NCBI GenBank assembly: GCA_041485905.1
Contig: JBGPKK010000002.1
Location: forward strand, 6,949-70,948
Direction: 5' to 3'
Source of the DNA: JAHFUI01 sp041485905
GTDB lineage: Bacteria; Acidobacteriota; Vicinamibacteria; Vicinamibacterales; CAVVIG01
Length of the DNA: 64,000 bases
Positions 49,200 to 57,148 of the stretch are shown one piece after another. The translations under genes and the position numbers were made by a program. The notes below the pieces were generated by a model. It saw only the letters and a program-made list of their open reading frames with translations. It was not told the origin of the DNA and made no database searches. The stretch's first letter is position 1. Each line of letters begins with the position of its first letter.

Positions 49200-49279
49200 C
49201 TGCTCTTTTTCTGGCACTGGAGCGCACTGCAAGAGTAACCTTCGCGTACGGGTTTGGTACAGCGCCTTTCGAGGTCCAC

Positions 49280-52126
49280 ATGACTATTCACACTCGCGTA
49301 CGGATGCTGGTGCTCGCGGTGGCCGTCGTGGCCGCGACCACTCTGGCTGGCGCCCGGCAGCAGGCGGCGGCGAGCTCCGCGCAGACCACGGCGGTCGCCC
49401 AGGCGATGCCGGTCGACGCGGAAATCACCCAGGGCAGACTCCAGAACGGATTGCGCTACTACGTCCGCGCCAACAAGAAGCCCGAAAAGCGGGCCGAGCT
49501 CCGGCTCGTCGTCAAGGCCGGGTCGGTGCTCGAAGACGACGATCAGCAGGGGCTGGCCCACTTCGTCGAGCACATGGCGTTCAACGGCACCGAGCACTTC
49601 CCCAAGAACAACCTCGTGTCGTTCATCGAGTCGCTCGGCATGCGCTTCGGCGCCGACCTGAACGCCAGCACGAGCTTCGACGAGACGATTTACATGCTCC
49701 AGGTCCCCACCGACAAGGCTGAAGCGATGGACAAGTCGTTTCTGATTCTCGAGGACTGGGCGCACAACATCTCCTTCGATCCCGCGGAGATCGACAAGGA
49801 GCGTGGCGTCGTCATGGAGGAATGGCGGCTGCGGCGAGGCGCGGGGATGCGGACGACCGAGAAGTTACTCCCGGTCCTGCTCAAGGGCTCGCGTTATGCC
49901 GATCGGCTCCCGATCGGCAAGACAGAGATCATCCAGAACGCCAAGGCCGATCGGCTGAAGAAGTTCTATGCGGATTGGTACCGGCCCGACCTCATGGCCG
50001 TCGTCGCCGTCGGCGATTTCGACAAGACCGCGATCGAGAATCTGATCAAGGCTCACTTTGCCGCGATTCCAGCGGCGCCGGCGCCGCGGCCTCGCCCGAC
50101 CTACGACGTACCCGATCATCCCGGCACCGCGTTCGCAATTCTGACGGACAAGGAAACGACGGCGGCCACCGTCGAGATCGACTACCTCCTGCCGGCCCGC
50201 GATCAGGAATCGGTCGCCGCGTACCGTCAGCGGATCGTGGACCGTCTGTTCTCCGGCATGCTCTCCGCCCGGTTTTCGGAGCTTGCGCAGAAGCCCGATG
50301 CGCCGTTCCTCGCGGCCGGCGCGGGGCGCGGCCTCTTCCTGGCCCGCACGAAAGAAGAAGCCTCGCTCAGCGCACGTGTCAAGGAAGATGGCATCGAGCG
50401 AGGCCTGGACGGGTTGCTGGCCGAGGCCGAGCGTGTCTCACGCTTCGGGTTCACGTCCACGGAACTGGACCGACAAAAGGTGTCGGTGCTTCGCGGCTAC
50501 GAGCGCGCGCTGACCGAGAAGGACAACCGTCTGTCCGCCGCGCGGGCCAATGAGTACGTCCGAAACTTCACGCAGAACGAGACCCTGCCCAGCCTCGACG
50601 ACGAATACGCGCTGCACCAGCGCTTCCTGCCGCAGATCGCGCTCGACGAGGTCAACAGGATGGCTAGGGAGTGGTTTCCCGATTCGAACCGGCTCGTCAT
50701 TGTCTCTGCTCCGGAGAAGAACGGTCTCATTCTCCCGGACGAACCGAAGCTGGCGGCCGTGATGAAGGCCGCCGTCGCCAAGGATCTGAAGCCGTTCGTG
50801 GATTCGGTCAGCGCCGTGGCGCTGCTCGCCTCGGCTCCGCGACCGGGCACGATCGCCAGGACCGCGTCAAAGGACGCCGCCGGCATCACGGAGTGGGAGC
50901 TGTCCAACGGCGTGAAGGTGGTACTCAAGCCGACGACGTTCAGAGAGGACGAAATCGTCTTTCGAGCCACAAGCCCCGGCGGAACATCGCTCGCGAGCGA
51001 TAAAGACTTCATTCCTGCCAGCACGGCCACGCAGGTCGTCACCGCCGGCGGGCTCGGCACGTTCAATCCCATCGATTTGCGGAAGATGCTGACCGGAAAG
51101 GTCGCCTCGGCGACCCACTTCATCGGCGAGCTCGAAGAAGGGCTGAATGGCAACAGCTCCCGCAAGGATCTGGAGACGATGTTCCAGCTGATTTACCTCA
51201 GGTTCACGGAGCCGCGGCGGGACGAGACGGCGTTCGAGGCGCAAACCGCACAGGTGAAATCTCTGCTGGCGAACCAGGGCGCGAGCCCCGACTACGCGCT
51301 CGCGCAGACCCTCTCGAACACGATGTCGCAGAATCACCTCCGGAGGCAGCTCCCGTCGGCAGCGACCGTCGACCAGTGGAATCTCGACAAGTCGCTGGCC
51401 TTCTACAAAGACCGTTTCGCCGACGCGAGCGACTTCACATTTGTCTTCGTCGGCAGCCTGGATTTGCCGACGATGAAGCCGCTCGTCGAGCGGTACCTCG
51501 CGACGCTGCCGTCACTCCATCGGCAGGAGACCTGGAAGGACGTCGGGGTCCGGACGCCAGCCGGGGTCATCGTGAAGACGGTCGCCAAAGGCATCGAGCC
51601 CAAGAGCCAGGCCGCGATCGTGTTCAGTGGGCCGTTCGAGTACGACGAAACGCACCGCGTGGCGATCCGGGCCATGGCGCATATGCTCCAGGGGAAGCTG
51701 CTGCAAACAATCCGCGAGGATCTGGGCGGCACCTACAGCATCACTGCGACCCAGAATTTCCAGAAGAATCCCCGTCCGGAGTACTCCATCACCGTCCGGT
51801 TCGGGTCCGACCCGAAGCGCACCGACGATCTCATCACTCGAGTGATCGAGGAGATCGAACAGTTCAAGGCGAACGGCCCGACCGAGCAGCAGGTGATCGA
51901 CGAGAAGGAAGCGCTTCTGCGCGAATTCGAGACGAGCAGCAAGCAGAACAACTACTTGCTGAATCAGATCGTGCTCAAGTATCAGTACCGCGAAGATGTT
52001 GCCACCGTGTGGGAGGCTCCGGAGTATTACAAGAAGCTGGACGCGGCGATGATTCGGCAGGCGGCGAAGACGTACCTGAATATGAACAATCGAGTACTGG
52101 TCACGCTGGTCCCTGAGAAGAATTAA
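49280..52126 (+). CDS. M16-family zinc metallopeptidase (pitrilysin-like), secreted
   Basis: From the ATG at 49280 this is a 948-residue protein with a signal peptide (RMLVLAVAVVAATTLAGA). The inverted zinc motif HFVEH is at residues 94-98, and the third ligand is in KERGVVMEEWR near residue 178. Two tandem M16 halves fill the rest. The second half lacks the zinc motif, as expected for a clamshell enzyme. It would digest peptides in the periplasm. The frame is open upstream to 49193, but the leader fits only from 49280. It stands alone between redox genes. Confidence 0.92.
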   Translation: MTIHTRVRMLVLAVAVVAATTLAGARQQAAASSAQTTAVAQAMPVDAEITQGRLQNGLRYYVRANKKPEKRAELRLVVKAGSVLEDDDQQGLAHFVEHMAFNGTEHFPKNNLVSFIESLGMRFGADLNASTSFDETIYMLQVPTDKAEAMDKSFLILEDWAHNISFDPAEIDKERGVVMEEWRLRRGAGMRTTEKLLPVLLKGSRYADRLPIGKTEIIQNAKADRLKKFYADWYRPDLMAVVAVGDFDKTAIENLIKAHFAAIPAAPAPRPRPTYDVPDHPGTAFAILTDKETTAATVEIDYLLPARDQESVAAYRQRIVDRLFSGMLSARFSELAQKPDAPFLAAGAGRGLFLARTKEEASLSARVKEDGIERGLDGLLAEAERVSRFGFTSTELDRQKVSVLRGYERALTEKDNRLSAARANEYVRNFTQNETLPSLDDEYALHQRFLPQIALDEVNRMAREWFPDSNRLVIVSAPEKNGLILPDEPKLAAVMKAAVAKDLKPFVDSVSAVALLASAPRPGTIARTASKDAAGITEWELSNGVKVVLKPTTFREDEIVFRATSPGGTSLASDKDFIPASTATQVVTAGGLGTFNPIDLRKMLTGKVASATHFIGELEEGLNGNSSRKDLETMFQLIYLRFTEPRRDETAFEAQTAQVKSLLANQGASPDYALAQTLSNTMSQNHLRRQLPSAATVDQWNLDKSLAFYKDRFADASDFTFVFVGSLDLPTMKPLVERYLATLPSLHRQETWKDVGVRTPAGVIVKTVAKGIEPKSQAAIVFSGPFEYDETHRVAIRAMAHMLQGKLLQTIREDLGGTYSITATQNFQKNPRPEYSITVRFGSDPKRTDDLITRVIEEIEQFKANGPTEQQVIDEKEALLREFETSSKQNNYLLNQIVLKYQYREDVATVWEAPEYYKKLDAAMIRQAAKTYLNMNNRVLVTLVPEKN

Positions 52127-52142
52127 GGTATTGGGAGGGTTT

Positions 52143-52298
52143 ATGCTTCACAAGACCGGCAAGATGACTGGCTTTCACATACTCGCGACGGACGGCGAAG
52201 CCGGCCATGTGGACGATTTCCTGGTCGACGAGAGCTGGGCGATCCGTGGCACCGCCGACATCGAACTGATTGAAACCCTGCCTCCGGTGATCATGTAG
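52143..52298 (+). CDS. Short PRC-barrel-like protein, probably internally deleted
   Basis: This 51-residue frame reads MLHKTGKMTGFHILATDGEA and then GHVDDFLVDESWAIR, the usual N-terminus of bacterial PRC-barrel proteins. Full-length relatives continue with a strand such as YLVVDT, but here the frame jumps directly to GTADIELIETLPPVIM and stops. I infer an in-frame internal deletion. It may be a dead gene or a mini-protein. A GGAGG site lies just upstream, and the downstream cytochrome gene begins 18 bases after its stop. Confidence 0.6.
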   Translation: MLHKTGKMTGFHILATDGEAGHVDDFLVDESWAIRGTADIELIETLPPVIM

Positions 52299-52315
52299 TT
52301 GCTCGGTCTGTCACG

Positions 52316-52864
52316 ATGAATACTTTCTTCCGGACGGCTCTGCTTGGAAGCCTGGCGCTCGGCATGGCCGGGCTCGCTGCTCAGTCGCGTCCATCGCGCG
52401 CCCCGGCTCCGTCGGCGCGTCAGATCGAGCGCGGCCGCTACCTCGCGACCATCGGTGCGTGCAACGACTGCCATTCGCCGAAAACCGACGCGGCGCAGAC
52501 GCCCGATCCGAAGCGGCCGTTTTCTGGCCGGCCGCAGACGACGATGGCACCCTCGCAGAACCCGAAAGAGATTCATGCGTCGCTGGATTTGACGGCGTGG
52601 TCGGGGCCCTGGGGCGTCAGCTACGGCGCGAATCTGACGCCAGACGCTGAGACCGGACTGAAGAAGCGGTATACCGAGGCGTCGTTCATCAGGACGCTGC
52701 GCACGGGCAAGAAGCCCGAAGGCGAGGACCTGCTGCCGCCGATGCCGTGGGCGCTCTACAAGATGATGTCCGACGAGGATCTCAAGGCGCTCTATGCGTA
52801 TCTGCAGACGATCCCGGCGATTAGGAACAACGTGAAGAACGCGGCGGCGCCAGGGAAGAAGTAG
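52316..52864 (+). CDS. Monohaem cytochrome c
   Basis: This 182-residue protein has a signal peptide (ALLGSLALGMAGLAAQ) and a single haem c site, CNDCH, near residue 49. The methionine ligand is probably in LPPMPWALY. Segments GRYLATIGACNDCHSPKT and LKALYAYLQTIPAI fit the cytochrome c class found as subunits of alcohol dehydrogenases and other periplasmic oxidases. It faces two membrane-protein genes that run in the other direction and may serve as an electron carrier of the surrounding PQQ enzymes. Confidence 0.85.
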   Translation: MNTFFRTALLGSLALGMAGLAAQSRPSRAPAPSARQIERGRYLATIGACNDCHSPKTDAAQTPDPKRPFSGRPQTTMAPSQNPKEIHASLDLTAWSGPWGVSYGANLTPDAETGLKKRYTEASFIRTLRTGKKPEGEDLLPPMPWALYKMMSDEDLKALYAYLQTIPAIRNNVKNAAAPGKK

Positions 52865-52867
52865 CGG

Positions 52868-53344
52868 CTAGAGGTACATGATCAGCCGCCCGCCGGCGGC
52901 CACGCTCATCCAGAGCACGATCGACACCAGCGCCACGAGCCTGCCCCAGACAGGGCCCACCCGGCCCTCGTCGGCTGCCGTCACCTTGCGGCGAACCGTG
53001 AACGTAAAGATGAGCGCCGCAAAGAGGACATACATCTTGAACCAGAAGATCTTGTTGGCGTACTGCTGGGTGGCCGTGGCCATCAGCGCCGGGATGCCGG
53101 TCAGGGTCAGTCCGATGAGGCCGCCAATCAGCCACGGCCTGGCGCTTCGCGCCACCTGCTTCACGGACTGAGTCGTCAGTCCGGCCCCCATCAGACGCAA
53201 ATCGACCATCAGGAGCGCGCCCATGAAGGTGCACATCGAGACCAGGTGCACCAGGTTCACGCCGGGACCGAGATAGATGGATGACTTGTAGACCGCGAGG
53301 CTTTCCATCCCCTTGAAGAACGGCTGTAGAGACACCAGGTTCAA
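52868..53344 (-). CDS. DUF6644-like four-helix membrane protein (3 of 4)
   Basis: At 158 residues this shares LMVDLRLMG, the K-M pair (WFKMYVLFAAL) and the final LWMSVAAGGRLIMYL with its paralogues at 34414, 34912 and 53348. The helix-1 histidine is in LVHLVSMCTFMG. Four predicted membrane helices, no signal peptide. It follows the next paralogue by three bases, so the two are one transcription unit with the cytochrome at 53886 and the PQQ gene upstream. Function unknown. Confidence 0.72.
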   Translation of the reverse strand: MNLVSLQPFFKGMESLAVYKSSIYLGPGVNLVHLVSMCTFMGALLMVDLRLMGAGLTTQSVKQVARSARPWLIGGLIGLTLTGIPALMATATQQYANKIFWFKMYVLFAALIFTFTVRRKVTAADEGRVGPVWGRLVALVSIVLWMSVAAGGRLIMYL

Positions 53345-53347
53345 CTC

Positions 53348-53878
53348 CTATTTCACTTGCTCGACGATGGTCCACCAGTCGTAGGCGACCAGTCGCCCGA
53401 AACACAGCACGGTGATCCACAAGACAATGGACAGGACACCGGCCAGTTTCGCTGCAAACGGCGGCGAGGCATTGGTGTCCCACGCCGCCACTGATCGGTA
53501 CGTGGTGAAATGAAAGACCAGCAGATTCAGGACCGCCAGGGGCATCGCCACTAACATCTTGACCCAATAGAAACCCTTACCCCAGTACAGCACCGGCTGT
53601 GCATAAAACAGGACGAAGCCGCTGATCGCCATCACGATGGCGCCGAGCAGCTGCCACGGGAACAGGCGTTTCTGAATCTGGGAGATGGACGTCTGCGGGT
53701 GCGCGACGCCCAGCAGCCGCAGATCCATCATCAGGACCAGACCGAGGAACAGACACATGCTGAGGACATGCAGCGTCAGGAAGGTCCCGAAGAAGTTTGG
53801 CGCGTCCTCACGCAGATACAGGCTGCCTGGCAGAGTGCCGACCCACTCGAAAAACCCTTTGTACGGTGGGGGCCACAT
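53348..53878 (-). CDS. DUF6644-like four-helix membrane protein (4 of 4)
   Basis: This 176-residue protein has four predicted membrane helices, LHVLSMCLFLG with the conserved histidine, MMDLRLLGVAH, a K-M pair (WVKMLVAMPLAV) and the final LWITVLCFGRLVAYDWW. It starts seven bases after the stop of the upstream cytochrome gene, so it is probably cotranscribed. The pair of adjacent paralogues might form a heterodimer. There is no known activity; anchoring or quinone contact for the cytochromes is an inference. Confidence 0.72.
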   Translation of the reverse strand: MWPPPYKGFFEWVGTLPGSLYLREDAPNFFGTFLTLHVLSMCLFLGLVLMMDLRLLGVAHPQTSISQIQKRLFPWQLLGAIVMAISGFVLFYAQPVLYWGKGFYWVKMLVAMPLAVLNLLVFHFTTYRSVAAWDTNASPPFAAKLAGVLSIVLWITVLCFGRLVAYDWWTIVEQVK

Positions 53879-53885
53879 CAGCGCG

Positions 53886-54500
53886 TCAAACTCCCGGAAT
53901 GCAGCGTTTTTCCGGACCCACCTTCGCGCCGCCGATGCGGCTGTCCGGCCGGTAAACGTCGTGGCAGTTCGAACACGTCTCGGTGAGCCGATCGCTGAGC
54001 TTGTTCACCGCGTCCTGGTTCTTGCTCTTGGCGGCGTTGTATTCCGCAAGCCCTGTTGCGCGGAGCGCCTGCGCGAACTTCACGAAATCCGGCTGGTTGA
54101 GCGGCACGGGCTTGCCATTCGAACACATGCGTCCGGGAATCAGGATGAGGTTGGCGAATTCCGCGATCGCGAGGCTGGCATTCTCGACGCCCTCCCATCC
54201 CTGATAGGTTCCGAGGTACGGACCGTTGGAGTCGGGCTTCTTCTTGGCGGGATCGGTATCCTGCACGTCGAAAATGATGTTCGAGTTCGGAAACGGGATG
54301 GCGCGCATGATCTGGGCAAGCGACCCGTGCGCCCGGGCGGTGGAACCACCCCGGGCTGGCGCGGCCGCCCCTCGGGCTGGTTGCGCGGCAGCGGCACCCC
54401 GGGCAGGCGCCTGAGCGGCCGCGACATTTTCGCCAGCGGCCAGAAAGGCGGCGACCCCGGCAGAGACAAGTAACGTGACAAGTACGCGACGGATTGTCAT
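53886..54500 (-). CDS. C-terminal-haem cytochrome c (class II-like)
   Basis: I use the ATG at 54500 (204 residues). It has a signal peptide (VLVTLLVSAGVAAFLAAG), an Ala/Pro/Gly-rich low-complexity stretch, and a helical domain with the haem site CSNCH near the C-terminus (RLTETCSNCHDVYRPDSRIG). A C-terminal haem in a helical bundle resembles class II cytochromes c. It lies between PQQ dehydrogenase E and two membrane proteins, in the same orientation, which suggests it carries electrons between them. Confidence 0.82.
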   Translation of the reverse strand: MTIRRVLVTLLVSAGVAAFLAAGENVAAAQAPARGAAAAQPARGAAAPARGGSTARAHGSLAQIMRAIPFPNSNIIFDVQDTDPAKKKPDSNGPYLGTYQGWEGVENASLAIAEFANLILIPGRMCSNGKPVPLNQPDFVKFAQALRATGLAEYNAAKSKNQDAVNKLSDRLTETCSNCHDVYRPDSRIGGAKVGPEKRCIPGV

Positions 54501-54608
54501 CTTCGCACCTCTATCTAAGACCTTGGCGAGCGGAACATGCATCAAGCGTTCTTATGAAACGCGAAGGCCATACTACTCAGGAGAGGGAGAGCGCCGCAAG
54601 CCACCACG

Positions 54609-54634
54609 GTAGGGCACGGCTTTCAAGGGGTGCC
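54609..54634. repeat. Degenerate REP hairpin
   Basis: GTAG at 54609 is followed by GGCACGGC-TTTCAA-GGGGTGCC, a hairpin with two mismatches. It lies between the class II-like cytochrome and PQQ dehydrogenase E, in the only gap over 100 bases within that operon. Confidence 0.5.
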
Positions 54635-54642
54635 GATGCGGG

Positions 54643-56349
54643 CTACCGGAGCGCGTAGACGAACAGTGCGCTGCCCGCGGCGATGGCGACGTGCTGGCGT
54701 CCGCCGACCGAGAACGACATCGGCGCTGCCGAGACCGCGCCGCCCACGCTGGTCCTCCAGAGCAGCGCGCCGGTCCGCGCATCGAGCGCGAAGAAATATC
54801 CTTCGCGGCCGCCGGAAAAGAGCAGATCCGAAGCCGTGCTCAAGATGCCGCTGTCGGTGACGTCAGTCATCTTGAACTCCCACTTCTTCTCGCCCGTCTT
54901 CGGATCGAACGCCTGCACGGCGCCGTAGCCGTCTTCCGGCAGCCTCCGGTTGACCAGAGGCCCCGGCTGCAGGCTGCGCACTGGCATCACCGGCAGCGCT
55001 CCCGTGAAGCGCTGGCCTTCCGTGTACTCGACCGGGCGTCTGATGTAGGTCGAGTACGTATCCATCCAACTCGGGATATAGAAAAGTCCGGTCCTCGGGC
55101 TGAACGACGGTGAATACCAGTTCGTGCCGCCCTGGTTACCTGGAAAGATGATCGTGCCCTCGGCGGTTGGGCTGACCACGTTCTGCGGCCTCCCCTTGTC
55201 ATCGACGCCGCTGGTCCAGGTCACCTTCACGAACGGTTTGCCGAGCAGGAACTGGCCATTCGTCCGATCGAGCACGTACCAGAGCCCGTTGCGGTTGGCC
55301 CACAGCATCGCCTTGCGCGCTCTGCCCTGCCATTGGATATCGGCGAGCACCGGCACCTGGACCGAGTCGTAGTCGAACTCGTCGTGCGGCGTGAACTGGA
55401 AGTGCCATTTCAACTGACCGGTGTCGGCATCGAGGGCGACGACCGATTCGCTGTACAAGTTGTCGCCGCCGCGCCGGTCGCCGTTCCAGTCCGGTCCCGG
55501 ATTGCCGATCCCCCAGTACGTCAGGTTGAGATCGGGATCGTAGGAGCCAGTCACCCACACCGACGCTCCTCCGCTCTGCCATGAATTGCCCGCCCATGTG
55601 TCATGACCACGCTCGCCCGGTCCGGGAATGGTGTTGAAACGCCAGGCTTCCTTGCCGGTGCGGGCGTCAATCGCGGCGAGAAAGCCGCGGATGCCGTACT
55701 CGCCGCCGACGGAACCGACGATCACCTTATCCTTGACGACCAGCGGCGCCACTGTGAAGCCGTAGCCCGCTTCCGGCCGCGCGCCGCCGACGGCGACGTT
55801 CCATACGAGCCCGCCGGTCTTCGCATCGATTGCCAGCAGGTGGCCGTCGATCGTGCCCATGAAGAGCGTGGTGCCGAGGATCGCGAGCCCGCGGTTGACG
55901 CGGCCGCAGCACGGCCGCGCCAGCGTCGACGGTGCGTACGGATACGTCCAGAACACTCGTCCCGTCGCCGCGTCGAGCGCCACCAGATCGTTCGGCGCCT
56001 GGACGGTGTACATGATGCCGTCCACCACCAGCGGCGTCGCCTCGAACTTCTCCAGTGACTGCGCCTGGAACACCCAGCGCAGCTCGAGGTTCTTGACGTT
56101 GGCCGGCGTGATCTCCGCGAGTTGGCTGTAGCGCTGGCTCATCACGCCGCCCGAATAGGTCAGCCAGTTCTGCGGCTCGGCGGCAGCACGAAGGATGCGA
56201 TCGAAGGACACTTGTGCATGCAAGCCGGCTACTACGGATCCAAGAATCGCCAGATACAAGCCGACACGAAAGCACGAAGCCACGAAGGCTCTCTTGAAGG
56301 ATGACGTTTCGTGTTTTCGTGTTGTCGCGGCAAAACCCTGTTCGATCAT
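54643..56349 (-). CDS. PQQ alcohol dehydrogenase E, methanol-dehydrogenase-like
   Basis: This 568-residue protein is the most methanol/ethanol dehydrogenase-like of the set. It has the adjacent cysteine pair C147-C148 (ARPCCGRVNRG), as in the disulfide ring of such enzymes. The PQQ region reads GDRRGGDNLYSESVVALDAD and TPHDEFDYDSV: the catalytic aspartate aligns to D326, with D328 two residues later, the position diagnostic of lanthanide-dependent forms. A hydrophobic leader is present (VGLYLAILGSVVAGLHA). Part of the leader (KHETSSFKRAFVAS) is encoded by an inverted repeat. The start overlaps the upstream cytochrome stop (ATGA). Confidence 0.9.
   Translation of the reverse strand: MIEQGFAATTRKHETSSFKRAFVASCFRVGLYLAILGSVVAGLHAQVSFDRILRAAAEPQNWLTYSGGVMSQRYSQLAEITPANVKNLELRWVFQAQSLEKFEATPLVVDGIMYTVQAPNDLVALDAATGRVFWTYPYAPSTLARPCCGRVNRGLAILGTTLFMGTIDGHLLAIDAKTGGLVWNVAVGGARPEAGYGFTVAPLVVKDKVIVGSVGGEYGIRGFLAAIDARTGKEAWRFNTIPGPGERGHDTWAGNSWQSGGASVWVTGSYDPDLNLTYWGIGNPGPDWNGDRRGGDNLYSESVVALDADTGQLKWHFQFTPHDEFDYDSVQVPVLADIQWQGRARKAMLWANRNGLWYVLDRTNGQFLLGKPFVKVTWTSGVDDKGRPQNVVSPTAEGTIIFPGNQGGTNWYSPSFSPRTGLFYIPSWMDTYSTYIRRPVEYTEGQRFTGALPVMPVRSLQPGPLVNRRLPEDGYGAVQAFDPKTGEKKWEFKMTDVTDSGILSTASDLLFSGGREGYFFALDARTGALLWRTSVGGAVSAAPMSFSVGGRQHVAIAAGSALFVYALR
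56262..56327. repeat. Inverted heptamer-like repeat in the leader of PQQ gene E
   Basis: The left arm CGACACGAAAGCACGAAG (56262-56279) and the right arm CGTTTCGTGTTTTCGTGTTG (from 56305) are near complements, built from CACGAA-type units. The element is translated within the first 35 residues of the dehydrogenase. Confidence 0.7.
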
Positions 56350-57101
56350 GGGCGACCTCGCAAAGAAGCCAGGTAGCTGACGACATCCGCCAGCTCCTGG
56401 GCGTTCAACTTGTCTCGATACGACGGCATCGGTGAACTCTTGAGCACAGCGTACTCCCGCAGGGTCGCCTTCTCGAGCAACATCAGCCGCTCGCTCGAGT
56501 CGATCAACTGCAGGGTGAATGTGTCCTGATTGAGCAGTCGACCGGTGATCGTGTTGCCGTCCCGGGTCACGGCGCGGACGCTGCGATTCTCCGGGCGAAT
56601 GTCGGCGTCGGGATCAAGGAGCGAGCGTTGCAGCTCCGCGCCCGGACGAAATGCGCCGATCTCTGTGAGCGCGGGCCCGGTGCGCCCGCCGATCCCGCTC
56701 ACGCTGTGGCAGGTGAGGCACTGGCCCTTGCCGTCGAACACCGCCTTGCCGCGGCCGGCGTCACCGCCCGCCGGCACGCCGCCACTCGCCAGCGACCGCA
56801 CGTACGCCACGATCGTCGCCGCCTGCCCGTCCGAAAAACTGCTCGGCGGCATCGGTGTATTCGGAATGCCCCGCATGATGACCCGGACGAGGTCATCGTC
56901 CGACGTCGAGCGCCGGAACTGCCCCTTGCTGAAGTTCACGCCGCCGACCCAGTCGCCTTCCGGGCCGTGGCAACCCGTGCAGCTCGACGTAAACAGTCGA
57001 CCGCCCGCTTCGATTTCCACGGGAACGTAGCGCTGCTGGGCGACGAGCGCCCCACCCGCGCAGCACGCCACCAACGCAAAGACGCCTGTGATCGTTCGCA
57101 T
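56346..57101 (-). CDS. Dihaem cytochrome c, partner of PQQ dehydrogenase E
   Basis: From the ATG at 57101 this is a 251-residue secreted protein (signal VFALVACCAGGALVAQ). Two haem c sites are present: CTGCH near residue 41 and CLTCH near residue 129. The segments IMRGIPNTPMPPSSFSDGQA and LKSSPMPSYRDKLNAQELAD provide likely methionine ligands. Its C-terminal module, with NTITGRLLNQDTFTLQLIDS, is a beta-rich part seen in haem-binding proteins of planctomycete/acidobacterial type. The four-base overlap with the dehydrogenase gene makes it the obvious electron acceptor. Confidence 0.88.
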   Translation of the reverse strand: MRTITGVFALVACCAGGALVAQQRYVPVEIEAGGRLFTSSCTGCHGPEGDWVGGVNFSKGQFRRSTSDDDLVRVIMRGIPNTPMPPSSFSDGQAATIVAYVRSLASGGVPAGGDAGRGKAVFDGKGQCLTCHSVSGIGGRTGPALTEIGAFRPGAELQRSLLDPDADIRPENRSVRAVTRDGNTITGRLLNQDTFTLQLIDSSERLMLLEKATLREYAVLKSSPMPSYRDKLNAQELADVVSYLASLRGRP

Positions 57102-57148
57102 GAAGAACTTCCCCACTTCCCTTGACTTCACTCTTGCCCTCTGCCCTT

